Under the pieces are notes generated by a model. It searched no databases. It was given only the letters and a program-made list of their open reading frames with translations, and was not told where the DNA came from. Below, piece after piece: positions 53,880 to 64,000 of a stretch of DNA of 64,000 nt. Positions within the stretch are counted from its first letter, which is position 1; each line of letters begins with the position of its first letter. Source of the DNA: Epiperipatus broadwayi (taxonomy: Eukaryota; Onychophora; Udeonychophora; Euonychophora; Peripatidae); contig JAQFVV010013091.1 in assembly GCA_028023455.1 (NCBI GenBank), positions 204,743 through 268,742 on the forward strand, read 5' to 3'. The translations under genes and the position numbers were made by a program.

Positions 53880-56800
53880 CCATAATATGAAGCTTTACTT
53901 TAGCTTGATTATTATCTTCATCCCTATTAATTTGTTCTCTTACAATTGGTATAGGCGTTTTAATCAATAATGGTTCATGTCTACCATAATGTAAACGAAT
54001 AGGAGTGAAACCAGTGGATTCATTATACGTACTATTAATATAGTTAATAACCTCTGGGAGTTTATGAACCCATTTCTTATGATTATCAGCTACATACACC
54101 CTAAATAATCGACTAAGCTCCCGCATAACACGTTCGCAAGGATTAGACTGAGGGTTTCTTATGGAGCTCATAACATGTTTGAGGTTTTGATCTTGAATCC
54201 ATTCATTCCACCTACCCGATATAAAAGCTGTAGCATGATCTGTAAGTATGATTTTTGGTTTTCCTACTAATGGAAATTGATAATTAAGCATGCATTTTAT
54301 TACAAAATGTGCACTAGTTTTAGGCACAGGATACGCTGATACAAATTTGCTAAAAACATCATAGGCTACCAAAATAAATTTCTGTTGTTTAAATGGTGGG
54401 AGAGGCCCATAAAAATCAATTGCTAATAATTCATTAGCTCGATCTGGAATAATAGGCTGCATAACACCTACATACGATTTATTACAATATTTAGACTTTA
54501 AGCAAGTAGAACATGTTTTAATTTTCCTTATGACACGTTTATACATTCCATCCCAATAAAAAATAGATTTTAAAACATACATAATCTTTGGTGCACCATA
54601 GTGACCATAACTACAATGTACATACATTATCAATTTATCAATCATAGAGTTAGGTACAACTATCCTCCATGATTCCCCCTGATTTGACTTTAAATTATAC
54701 ATAAGTAAATTCTGGTACATCTTATACTTGCTAAAAATCCTTTTTATATATTTACTTTTACTATTTACATTATCATGATTATTTAGGATAGTCATGATTC
54801 TATTTAATTTCTGATCCTGACCTTGAATCATAGTGAGATTATTATAATCATCCACTATAGATTCATCCCTGACCACATCCACACTACTAATAATTATATT
54901 TTGAGCATTAGGATGTTGGGACATCAGACAAATAGGGTGGCGGCTAAGAATATCAGCAGGGATATTCTGTCTCCCTTCAATATAGAGAACTCTATAATTG
55001 AATTGCTGGAGATACAAGCTCCACCTAACAAGTCTCTCATTACTGAGGTAGCTCTTGTTTAAAAACTCCAAGCTTCTATGGTCGGTCAACACAATTACCT
55101 CTGAACCTAATAAAAATTGACGTAATTTCTGAAAAGCCCAGACAACAGCTAGGGTCTCCTTTTCAGTAATAGTGTAATTCAACTCAGCACCTCTTAAATG
55201 TCGGCTTAAGAAGTACAACACATGAGGTACCTGATCCTCATCGAGCTGATATAACACTACTCCCAGACCATAGTAACTACTATCTGTCTGCACATAGAAT
55301 GTTTTATTAAAGTCAGGATACATTAAAATCACGTGTTTTAAAAATTTATTTTTAATTATACTAAATTCATTATCATGTTCAGCAGTCCACTTCCATTTTT
55401 CAGTTTTCTTTAATAACCGAGACAAATTTATAGTATCTTCAGCGAAATTTTTATAGAATCTATTATAATAGTTACATAATCCAAAAAATGATTTTAATTG
55501 TTTTAATGTTTTTGGAATGGGAAAACGCTGAATAGCTGCAATCTTTTCAGGATGGGGCTGGATTCCATGCTCATTTATTAAATGACCTAGAAAAGTAATT
55601 TCTTTAGCTGCTATTGAACATTTTTCCATATTAATTTTGACATTTTGTATTTGACATTCTGTAAAAAATAATTTTAAATGTTGGAGATGCTCATGTAAAC
55701 TATCAGAAGCAATAACTATATCATCCACATACATGATGATTTTTTCTTTTAATTGTTTCGAAAAAATCATGTCTAAACATCTGATCAAGCCAGCACCACT
55801 ATTAATGAGACCAAAAGGCATCCGTCTGAAAACATACGACTGGCCTTGAAATCGAAATGCTGTATACTGCTGATCACTCTCATGCAGTGGTATTTGCCAA
55901 TAACTAGCTGTCAGATCAAATGTAGAGAAAATTGACCTCTTGTGAAATTTAGTTAAGAGCTCATGTACAGGTGGAGGAATGTCACGCTCTGGTATAGTTA
56001 CATTATTTAGCATACGAGCATCTAAACATACTCTAATACTACCATCCTTCTTCTTTACAATAACCAATGGGTTTACGTAAGGAGAAGGGCATTTTTTAAT
56101 TATATTCCACTCTAGCATTTTGTCAATTTGACTCTGTACCTCATCCTTATATTGGTAAGGAATTGGGTACATCTTTTGATGGAAAGGATCATTACTCTTC
56201 AATTTTATTCTATGGGTATATCCCTTTATTATACCAGGGATTTTAGAAAAGATGTTTTTAAAATTATACATTAATTGATATAAATTTTCACCCAATTTAG
56301 AATTTATTGCATAAACATGTTCAATTTTGGCCTTTATGCTGGCATCAATTAATGTGTTCTGGATGCATAATAATTGACTAGAAAGGTTATGCATACCATA
56401 TTCAAAATTAAGCCTTTCTTCTTTACAAATAAAAATTTTATTATAAAAATCAATCTGACATTTATTTAAAATCATGAAGTCAGCTCCTATTATGGCTTCA
56501 TGTATTAACCCAGGCATAATAAGGAAAACATGCCCAAACTCTGTATTATTTATTTTGAAGGTAATCCAGACTTGTTTATTTGATAACTTTGTCCTCTTTC
56601 CATTTGCTAAAGTTACTTGGATCTGCTTTACTGGCAATGAAGGTATATCCCTTTCTACACTCACCAGATTTTGATATGTTGACTCTGATAATATGGAAGC
56701 TTGACTTCCAGAGTCAATTAATGCTTCAATTCTGATATTGTTTATGTATAAAATTACAATAGGACATTGATAAGTTATAGGTGGTTCGCCTATAGTAAAG

Positions 56801-56927
56801 GGCTCTAAATAATCAATATCAAGATCTAAAGTATTAAGCATCCACATCTGATCGTTCCCCATTTTGTTAGCACCGGGTCCTTGCAAAGAGGAACTAACAT
56901 ACAAAGACCTTTCTAGTTTAATTTCTT
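53851..56927 (-). CDS. pol: pol: aspartic protease, reverse transcriptase, RNase H, integrase
   Basis: About 1,017 residues from the TTG at 56904. The frame has no ATG near its beginning and is open only back to about 56927, so it is probably entered by frameshifting from gag. Counting from 56904, the protease DSG is at 64-66. The RT has FSTFDLTASYW (Asp330) and YVDD at 392-395. RNase H acidic residues are D541 (QTDSS), E583 region, D608 (LTDHRS) and D651 (PADILSRH). The integrase HHCC zinc module is H763, H768, C798, C801, and the DDE core is D830, D889, E924 with the classical 34-residue gap between the last two. All catalytic residues are intact. The C-terminal GPY/F domain is out of frame (53631-53879). 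Pol processes Gag-Pol, copies RNA into DNA and inserts it. Confidence 0.93.
56876..56922 (-). promoter_or_regulatory. Candidate -1 ribosomal frameshift signal between gag and pol
   Basis: On the minus strand the heptamer ATTAAAC (56922-56916) lies in the gag frame as A TTA AAC, directly before the gag TAG (56915-56913). Six bases later GGTCTTTG (56909-56902) can pair with CAAGGACC (56883-56876), 8 bp with one G·U. The loop sequence TGTTAG (56899-56894) can pair with CTAACA (56870-56865), which would make a pseudoknot. The pol frame is closed by stops just upstream of AAG, so the frames overlap only here. ATTAAAC resembles the functional GUUAAAC of equine arteritis virus and UUUAAAC of coronaviruses. 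Confidence 0.65.
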
Positions 56928-59306
56928 ACTACTAGCTTTATTAGCTGGTCTTTTTAAAATTGTGGTCACACCACTAGTAGAAGGCTGATTATTTTGATCA
57001 TCATTTCTGTCCCTAAATGTATCAAATTTAACAAATTTTTTTAAGTGTGGAGACATCCTATCTCTACCTCTGTACTCAAATCTCCTTTTATACCCTGCAG
57101 AAGATCTCACACCAGTGTTAACATTAATATTTGCTAACGGATAATTATTTCTATCTTTGTTTATTTTAAATCTATTGTCCATAGATAATTCAGCTACTTC
57201 AAGAGCATCTAATACCTCTGATACTTCTTCTATTGAACCACGATCAGCAGCTATCAACAACTGTTCAACATTTTTAGGTAAGTTATGCCTTACAATTCTT
57301 ACAATCTGTCCTTCTGATAATGGACAAGCAGTCAATGTTTTCAACCGAACAGCTTGATTTCTAAAAAAGCTTGTATAACTGCCTTTGCTGATATGGTATT
57401 TTTCTTGAGTAATTTGGTATCTAATGCAATCTTGTTTATCAGAGTTCCAAAAACTTCCAACAATAAAACACTTAAAGTCGCCGTAAGTTATTGGTTTCTC
57501 AAACAGTGATTGCCACCAATCTTTGGCAATTCCATACAAATGATTACTACAAACTGCCACTTTTTCTTTTTCTGACAATGAACATATGGAAAATAATTCG
57601 TCTAAATTATTTAAAAATTCTGAGGGATTTTCCATATACTCTCCTTTAAATGGTTTGACTTTCATAAAACGTAAAGCCATTGAATTATTTGCATTTCCTT
57701 CACAATTAACCACTTCTCTACTCGGTCTACTATCAATTTCTTTCACAACAGTATTTTCTGACTGATTACTATTACCCTTCCTTACCGATTCTACTTTATC
57801 TATTCGCGATGAATTAACATAATCTTCATATGCCTTATCACTTATTTTCCCTTTTAATACTTCTGTCTTTGTATTATTTACATTTTTTATCTCTATTTGG
57901 TCATACATCTGTTGAAATTTTCCCTCTAAATCCATTTGTTCAAGCACTTGCTTAACATACCCTTTCTGTTCCTTCCTAAATTCATCCAAATTTTTATCTA
58001 AGATTTCCTTATACTTATCATTATTTTGCTCAAACATACCTGCGTGCTCTTTTATATCATTTTGCATACGTTTTAAATTCTCTCCTACCTTTGATCGATA
58101 TTTATGTTCATCGATTCTTTTAACATCTAGTTCCTTAAATTTTTCAATTAGTTCCTTCTCTATTTCATCCTTTATATCTCCTTTAGTCTGAACTATTGCA
58201 CTCCTAACACTTTTAATATCTTCACTAACATTATTAACATGGCTTTTAACCTCACAAATCTCACTATCAACCTTCAATTTATAGCTATCAATTTTTAAAG
58301 CTAAATCATTATTATTTATCCTACATTGATCAATAGATTCTGCTATTTGATCTTTCAAACTTTTAATCGTACTCTCTGAAAATTCACAAAATCTTCTTTC
58401 CAACAATTCCTGATTTTTATCATCAATTTTTATTACTTCTAACTTTAAAGATTCAACTACTTCTTCATTTTTACTAAACTTTATATCCAGATTATTAATT
58501 TTATCTTCCACTTCTTTTTTAAAATTCTTTACAATTTCAGAATTATCATCAATCTTTTTATTTATATTGTCTATACAAAATCTGATTTCTTCTCTATCTT
58601 TACTTAAGTCTTCTTTAACTTCTTTAATATTTTCCTCAAGAGATTCTACTTTTATATTATTTTTATTTATATACTCTCTAAGAGTATCAAACTTCATATT
58701 CATTTCTTTTTTAATAGAATTACTCTCCTTTTTCATTTCTTCCTTAATAGCATCAAATCTAAGACTATTTTTATTACTCTCCTCTTTCATTTCTTCTTTA
58801 ATAGCATCAAATCTAATACTATTTTTATTACTCTCCTCTTTCATTTCTTCTTTAATAGCATCAAATCTAATACTATTTTTATTACTCTCCTCTTTCATTT
58901 CTTCTTTAATAGCATCAAATCTAATACTATTTTTATGACTCTCCTCTTTCATTTCTTCTTTAATAGCATCAAATCTAATACTATTTTTATGACTCTCCTC
59001 TTTCATTTCTTTCTTAATAGAATTATTCACTGAATCAATAATACCTTGACTCATTAATTCAAAATGCTTCATAAAATCAAACATTGAGAAGTTCTCTATA
59101 TCTTTCTCAGTTTTTATTACTTCTTTCTCTACTGTTTTAAAAATTATCTCTTCCTCCTCCTCTATTTCACTATCCATATTTTGAGTATTTTCTAATATTG
59201 TCTCAAAATCTACTAATTTCTCCCCTTCTTTTCTCTCCTCACAACTATTATCCTCAACAATAAAATTAGACATCTCAACTTCTAAATCTTTATCCCAGTT
59301 ATTCAT
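56913..59306 (-). CDS. gag: gag: capsid-type protein with a long coiled-coil N-terminus and 18-residue tandem repeats
   Basis: 797 residues from ATG at 59306. Residues 1-90 are acidic. Residues 98-187 are five 18-residue repeats of the KEEMKEES-x-KNSIRFDAI type plus a partial sixth. Residues ~200-500 are a Lys/Glu/Asn-rich predicted coiled coil. Residues ~543-700 form a typical retrotransposon gag (capsid) domain, with FKGEYMENPSEFLNNLDELF, KDWWQSLF and a following RYQITQEKY segment. The C-terminus is basic (Arg/Lys-rich, near 730-797) but has no CCHC zinc knuckle, which gypsy Gags often carry; the basic tail may bind RNA instead. The N-terminal half is much longer than in usual gypsy Gags of about 300-500 residues. 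It assembles the particle that packages the element RNA. Confidence 0.88.
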   Translation of the reverse strand: MNNWDKDLEVEMSNFIVEDNSCEERKEGEKLVDFETILENTQNMDSEIEEEEEIIFKTVEKEVIKTEKDIENFSMFDFMKHFELMSQGIIDSVNNSIKKEMKEESHKNSIRFDAIKEEMKEESHKNSIRFDAIKEEMKEESNKNSIRFDAIKEEMKEESNKNSIRFDAIKEEMKEESNKNSLRFDAIKEEMKKESNSIKKEMNMKFDTLREYINKNNIKVESLEENIKEVKEDLSKDREEIRFCIDNINKKIDDNSEIVKNFKKEVEDKINNLDIKFSKNEEVVESLKLEVIKIDDKNQELLERRFCEFSESTIKSLKDQIAESIDQCRINNNDLALKIDSYKLKVDSEICEVKSHVNNVSEDIKSVRSAIVQTKGDIKDEIEKELIEKFKELDVKRIDEHKYRSKVGENLKRMQNDIKEHAGMFEQNNDKYKEILDKNLDEFRKEQKGYVKQVLEQMDLEGKFQQMYDQIEIKNVNNTKTEVLKGKISDKAYEDYVNSSRIDKVESVRKGNSNQSENTVVKEIDSRPSREVVNCEGNANNSMALRFMKVKPFKGEYMENPSEFLNNLDELFSICSLSEKEKVAVCSNHLYGIAKDWWQSLFEKPITYGDFKCFIVGSFWNSDKQDCIRYQITQEKYHISKGSYTSFFRNQAVRLKTLTACPLSEGQIVRIVRHNLPKNVEQLLIAADRGSIEEVSEVLDALEVAELSMDNRFKINKDRNNYPLANINVNTGVRSSAGYKRRFEYRGRDRMSPHLKKFVKFDTFRDRNDDQNNQPSTSGVTTILKRPANKASSKKLN
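58746..59015 (-). repeat. 54-bp tandem repeat inside gag (five units)
   Basis: Five units of 54 bp, nearly identical in DNA, encode Gag residues 98-187. The high DNA identity between units shows recent expansion or gene conversion. Each unit is a multiple of three, so the frame is kept. Confidence 0.9.
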
Positions 59307-59960
59307 TTCTATATTTTTTTAAAATTCAATTCTATTAGTATGCAGTACTTATTATCAATATTTCAAAAATAATAATTCCCTATCAACCTTTCCATCTCCA
59401 CTCAATTCACTTCTACAATCAATCACAAAACATCATCTTTGAAAACTCTACACTATTTATTATAAACTAATTATATAACTACGAATAACAAAATTGTGTC
59501 ATGTCATTAATCTTCACACCTATGATCCACAGACAATTTGCACATAATATATTATATTAAATATACATTTTAAAATATCTTAAGAATTGACATGGTCATA
59601 TTACAAAATAATTATTTGCCACATTTTCATCATTTACATATTTATTTGCTTATTAATTTAAAATTAACCTAGTATTTAATTTTTTAAATAATCATATTAT
59701 AGATACCACATGAAAATATAATAACTTTACTAATAAGATTTTTATTTTAATTTTACAATTAACATCTAATCAATTATAACTACTATTATAAAAATACTAA
59801 ACTATTTATATTTAATAAATATACTAATCATTAATTCCTAAATTATACATTTTAACCCATACACTATTTTTACTAACAAATCTATACCTATCACTCTATT
59901 CCCCTAACATATACCAACCCTGAAATTATGTATATCCTAATCCTTAACTAAATATCTAAG
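59307..59960 (-). other. gag leader (5' untranslated region of the element)
   Basis: About 650 bp of AT-rich sequence between the PBS and the gag ATG, with no ORF of note. By position it would hold the RNA packaging signal. Confidence 0.6.
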
Positions 59961-59980
59961 CCTACAACGTTTGGGCGCCA
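59961..59980 (-). promoter_or_regulatory. tRNA primer binding site (tRNA-Lys-like)
   Basis: On the minus strand it starts TGGCGCCCAA at 59980. This is complementary to the 3' end of metazoan tRNA-Lys (…TTGGGCGCCA). Beyond ten bases the match needs a one-base insertion. It lies 17 bp inside the LTR end, a longer gap than usual. Confidence 0.75.
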
Positions 59981-59997
59981 AAATCCTAACTACCGTT

Positions 59998-62900
59998 TGT
60001 ACCCTCACTTCTCGATATATGATATAACTTAAAATATGACTAGCTCAATTAAATCATTATGCTCAGCTAAAATATGTATAACTATCTTTAATATATTTTT
60101 ATAATACTATATCTTATTAGATTTATTATAACTTATCCAAAATTAATATAGTTCAATATTATGTACTAATTAAATAAGTATTTACTAAAATCATGAGACT
60201 ATGAAGTGAAGTTACAATTGGTAATTGAATTTACATTGAGCCAATGTCTTTCCAAGACACTGTCTCAATGGCATAAGAATACTATTACCTCTTTATTATC
60301 TCATTACTAACTCTACAGCACTCTTATGACTTTTATAAATGAACTATCTTTAATAATAATAGATAAATAAATCTCAATCTTTTGTTAAGGAAATATAATT
60401 AAATAATCTCAGGTTCTTCTAATTATCTTAAAGTAATAATAATTCGTGCAGATAGGAATGATAAGGGATTTAATATCAAACCTAAATACACCTAACTTAT
60501 TCTAATAACAATAACTAACAATAATAATCTTTAGTGTATAGCTTAATCTTATCTATTTTATTATACTATTAATCATTAAGAAAATAAGTAAATCATATAC
60601 ATGTCTTTCATTTCCATATAGTATCTTAATTTTAAAATAGACCAAAATCTTATAATTTAACAATTTGTGGCAATAAATAATATTATACTCTTATATTGTG
60701 CATTATAATTACTTTGTGACCATTGTAATATTATATGTTAATGTCAATCAATTTCTATAAATTATATTAAGAAAATATTGTGTTTCTTTCTAAAAATAAT
60801 AATAATAATAAATTCATATTGTGCAAATATTATGTACATTCAAATTATCTGTTGTCAAATGCTGTGGTGTAAAATAATGAATTCGACACACTTTTAAAAC
60901 AACTTAAACAAATTTATTTACATCAACTTTAACAAATAACTTATTTACACTATTTACATTACAAATGGAACTAAAGAAAATAAAACAAAAAATAAGAAAA
61001 ATAATAATACAAGATTTTTACACTGTTACTATTTCCATAATCATAAATAGATAATTTATACATTTCTTAAATGTTCTATCAATAACATTTAATTAAGTTT
61101 ATGACTTTAAATTTTAATAAACATCATTTGTCATCAATTAATACAAGAAAAGGTTTTATGTGAAATATCATTCATGTAGCATATATGTAAATAAACAGAC
61201 TTTAATAATTAAAATGCTACTTCACTTAAGTCTTACTGCTATTTATATTATAATGTACTAGTATGTATTACATTTACTATCAGTATTACTCAAATATTAA
61301 TTAATGTATAAACTGATATAACTTTGTAATATAATAACAATTATTGATTATAACTATTTATTTCATTCCGATATAATGTCATACTACATGTCTTATCAAA
61401 ATATGCAATACGTATATGTTCTTTTAAAATAATATTTAAAATTATTCAACAATTTCAAATTTTATAAAGTATTATATCAAATAAAATTCTATGATTCTTT
61501 TCTATTTAAACTATTACTCTTCTTTACTTGTTATTCTTATTCCTTCTTAAAAACTTCTATCTACAAATATCATTTTAACCTTATTTAACTTCAGAAAAAC
61601 AGATGACCAATTTTAAAAAAAAATAATAATTATCCAAACTCTCTTATACCTCATCATCTATATACGATAAACCTTCAATCAAAATATAAATTTCTACATA
61701 AAATTAACTTAACTTATCTAATAAAATAAAAATAAAATATAGATTTTTATAGATCTCTTACTAACTTGAAAAGAAAAAAAATAAATAACTTATACTAATA
61801 TAATAAATCTAATTCCTAATATTGTAACAGAAACATTAAAATTTATTCACGAAAGAATCATATAATTATTTCTAGGTTCTCATATTATGTTGTACTAAAT
61901 TTACATCATCAATTTAAAGTATGCATATTAAAATAAAACTGTTATTACTAATATTATGCGTGTATATTCTTTAAATATTTATACATTCATTCAACAATCA
62001 AATAACATTTGGTTGATCTAAAGAAAACATAGCAAATACATCAAATTATTATTATTACATAATTTTTTACCATAAATGATACTTTAATGTACAGTCCGTC
62101 ACACGATGTCCTCCAGGATTACAGTTTTACAAAATAATTTCACATTTACACTCAACAATTATTCTTTAAAATATTACGTGTTGTATAATTATAAAAATAA
62201 ACTTTATGCAATGAAATGTTATATTAATATTTAGCTTTTTTTAAAAAAAATGTAAATGTACCTTTCCTATCTTTAATAAATCAATAATTAATTAAATATT
62301 TATGTTAGTTAATAAATAAAAACATATTACATAAAATCCAACGGTGTCTTCTTTCACCCATAATTGTTCTTTTTCCTAGGCACAAATTTTCACCAAACAT
62401 TACTTCCTTTTCCGGTACATCACGTGTTTTTAAAAGTTTTTATGAAAAAAATGAAAACGTTCTTTTTTTTTAAAAAAAAAATAAAATAAAAGTCAGTTCC
62501 ACCATAAAACAAAATAAAATTAAAATAGTTTATGAGATCCGGATTCATTTCTTTTAAAGGAAAAAAAAAATTATTATTTAAAAGTTATTATTTTTTAGAA
62601 TTAGTCTATAGTTTATAAAGTTCTTATTTAATTATTTTAAATTGATTTGGATATCCACGTATATTTGATTTGCGCATTCCTTAACAAATATTTAGGTAAG
62701 ATTACTTTTAGATTCTTCTGTACGACCAGCGTTCAGACTTTACTAATATAATAATTTTATTTATAGGTATTTCTTTACCCATTAAATTTCCAATTTATTT
62801 GCCTTTTAAAACTGTCAAAATTTAGTCTTTTAAACCATAAAGACTTAACAAGGCAAGTATTTATATAATTACTGTTAATTATCATATCTTTACCAAGATA

Positions 62901-64000
62901 TATACTTAAATTTATAATTTACAAATACTTTCTTCATAAAGAAGTATTTCTCATTCTTTTAAATATCTGTTTTATAAAAATTAATTACAATCAGCTTTTA
63001 AATTTATATAAGGTCCAACATATTACTTTTATGCATCTAGTAATCCTCCTAGTTAATCCAGCGTTTGTTAAATTTTTAGTATAAAGTCTCCAATACATTT
63101 TATCCTTATACGATGTTTTCATGACTATTTGATAGTAAATTGAGCTTCAATAGAAACGATCAATAGGAAATTATAATTAAAATTAGCACTGCATATTTGT
63201 CGGTAAACTTTTATAAATTATTTTAAAAACTACTCTCTTATAATTTTAAAACGATTATGAGAGCGTCTATAATTTTACTTAGCTATTTCTAATAGCACAC
63301 TTTACTTTAAAAATTACAATCACAATCCCCCTCCGAACAATTGAACCTTGGTTTTATACCCGAAGAAACTCCCCACTTGATTGGTAAATTAAACAATCAA
63401 CTTGCTAGCTTATTTACATATTTTACCAACAAGACAGAATTAAAAATAAATAATGACTTATTTAATATTTATTATTTATCACATTATTAAATTCTTAAAT
63501 TAATCTTTATCATTTATTTAAATCCATTAAACATTTTTTTAAAATATTCTTTCTTACTTTATTTCACTTTTAACTTTTATAAGATTATTTTTATAAACAA
63601 ATTAAGTCTATTTTTATTCGTTATGTTTTTAAGCAGTATTTTAAAAATCAGATTTAATATTTCACATTAATTATCTTTATTTTTATCTCGTGATAGCCAA
63701 TATAATATTTATAAATTTTATAACAGAATTTTAAAATAGTTTTGCAACTTTACTAAAAAAAACTCCCAAGCATGTGTGTATGTGTCTAACTAACATCTGT
63801 TTTACAACACAGCTACAAACGCTTGTAATAATCTAAAAATAAACTAACAATTTCATTTTTAAAAATAAATATTTTTAAAATAAATAATATCTTATAACAA
63901 CTTTTAAAATAATAATTCGATATTATTAAAATCAAATATTAATCTTCTATTATGTATTACTAATAATTAAAATATTTATATTCACTTATTAAATATTAAT
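59998..64000 (-). repeat. 5' LTR, partial (4.0 of about 4.3 kb in the window)
   Basis: Starts TGTACCCTCACTTCTCG on the plus strand and follows 48584-52590 nearly base for base to the window end. About 325 bp, including the outer terminus and target-site duplication, lie beyond the edge. It should contain the element promoter; no core promoter could be assigned by eye. Confidence 0.92.

Larger units (their letters stand above)
48584..64000 (-). mobile_element. Ty3/gypsy LTR retrotransposon with ~4.3-kb LTRs (right end cut by window)
   Basis: Order on the minus strand: 5' LTR (59998 to beyond 64000), PBS (about 59961-59980), gag (59306-56913), pol (about 56927-53631), a short untranslated stretch, PPT (52925-52914), 3' LTR (52911-48584). 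The internal region is 7,086 bp. With a complete 5' LTR the element would be about 15.7 kb. The two LTRs differ by roughly 25 substitutions and about 10 small indels over the 4.0 kb that can be compared, so the insertion is fairly young. Protease-RT-RNase H-integrase order is diagnostic for Ty3/gypsy (Metaviridae). No envelope gene was found. Confidence 0.9.

Noticed and set aside
54823-58938. Plus-strand ORFs over pol and gag (54823-55062, 56474-56674, 57157-57357, 58567-58938)
   Set aside because: They are antisense shadows of the retrotransposon genes. The last one simply mirrors the 54-bp repeat.

Overview
ORGANISM. The window is eukaryotic and most likely from an invertebrate animal. It is strongly A+T-rich, full of (TA)n, (TCTA)n/(TCTG)n and (CA)n microsatellites, poor in genes and dominated by retroelements: Penelope-like elements with GIY-YIG endonucleases, hammerhead-ribozyme repeats, an APE-type LINE and a Ty3/gypsy element. 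The combination would fit a lophotrochozoan such as a mollusc, but no conserved host gene is complete enough to fix the taxon.

LAYOUT. 1-414 is a tetranucleotide microsatellite. 0.4-19 kb is AT-rich non-coding DNA with two copies of a ~1.5-kb unclassified repeat, two Penelope-like (PLE) fragments capped by inverted tails, an old nested repeat field (16.8-18.4 kb) and one possible host exon (16.3 kb). 19.4-25.4 kb holds a hammerhead-like motif, a PLE fragment inside nested inverted repeats, a third copy of the 1.5-kb repeat and two PLE copies joined 5'-to-5'. 25.4-34.3 kb is mostly blank, with two possible exons (28.5 and 29.5 kb) and an unidentified coding-like relic (33.2-34.0 kb). 34.8-36.3 kb is an array of 413-bp units, each full unit carrying the same 46-nt hammerhead fold; the array flips orientation in its middle and is bounded by TA tracts. 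36.5-36.8 kb is a second, shorter inverted structure of the same design. 43.9-46.8 kb is a broken APE/RT LINE. 47.1-47.8 kb is another PLE fragment.

THE LARGE ELEMENT. From 48584 past the right edge lies a Ty3/gypsy-type LTR retrotransposon on the minus strand. Its 3' LTR (48584-52911) is about 4.33 kb. Its 5' LTR starts at 59998 and is cut by the window end after 4.0 kb. Between them are a PBS, a gag of 797 codons with an internal 18-residue tandem repeat, a pol with protease, RT, RNase H and integrase, and a PPT. Gag and pol are in different frames. The only short overlap between them holds a slippery-type heptamer followed by a stem and possible pseudoknot, so Pol is probably made by -1 ribosomal frameshifting.

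HOW THE PARTS RELATE. The PLE fragments, the 413-bp hammerhead array and the 36.5-kb structure share one architecture: two copies joined 5'-to-5' in inverted orientation, with outer ends in (TA)n. This suggests that the ribozyme repeats are mobilised by the PLE machinery, as proposed for metazoan retrozymes, and that insertion favours TA tracts. That link is inference. All motif calls were made by eye, without alignment or database search.
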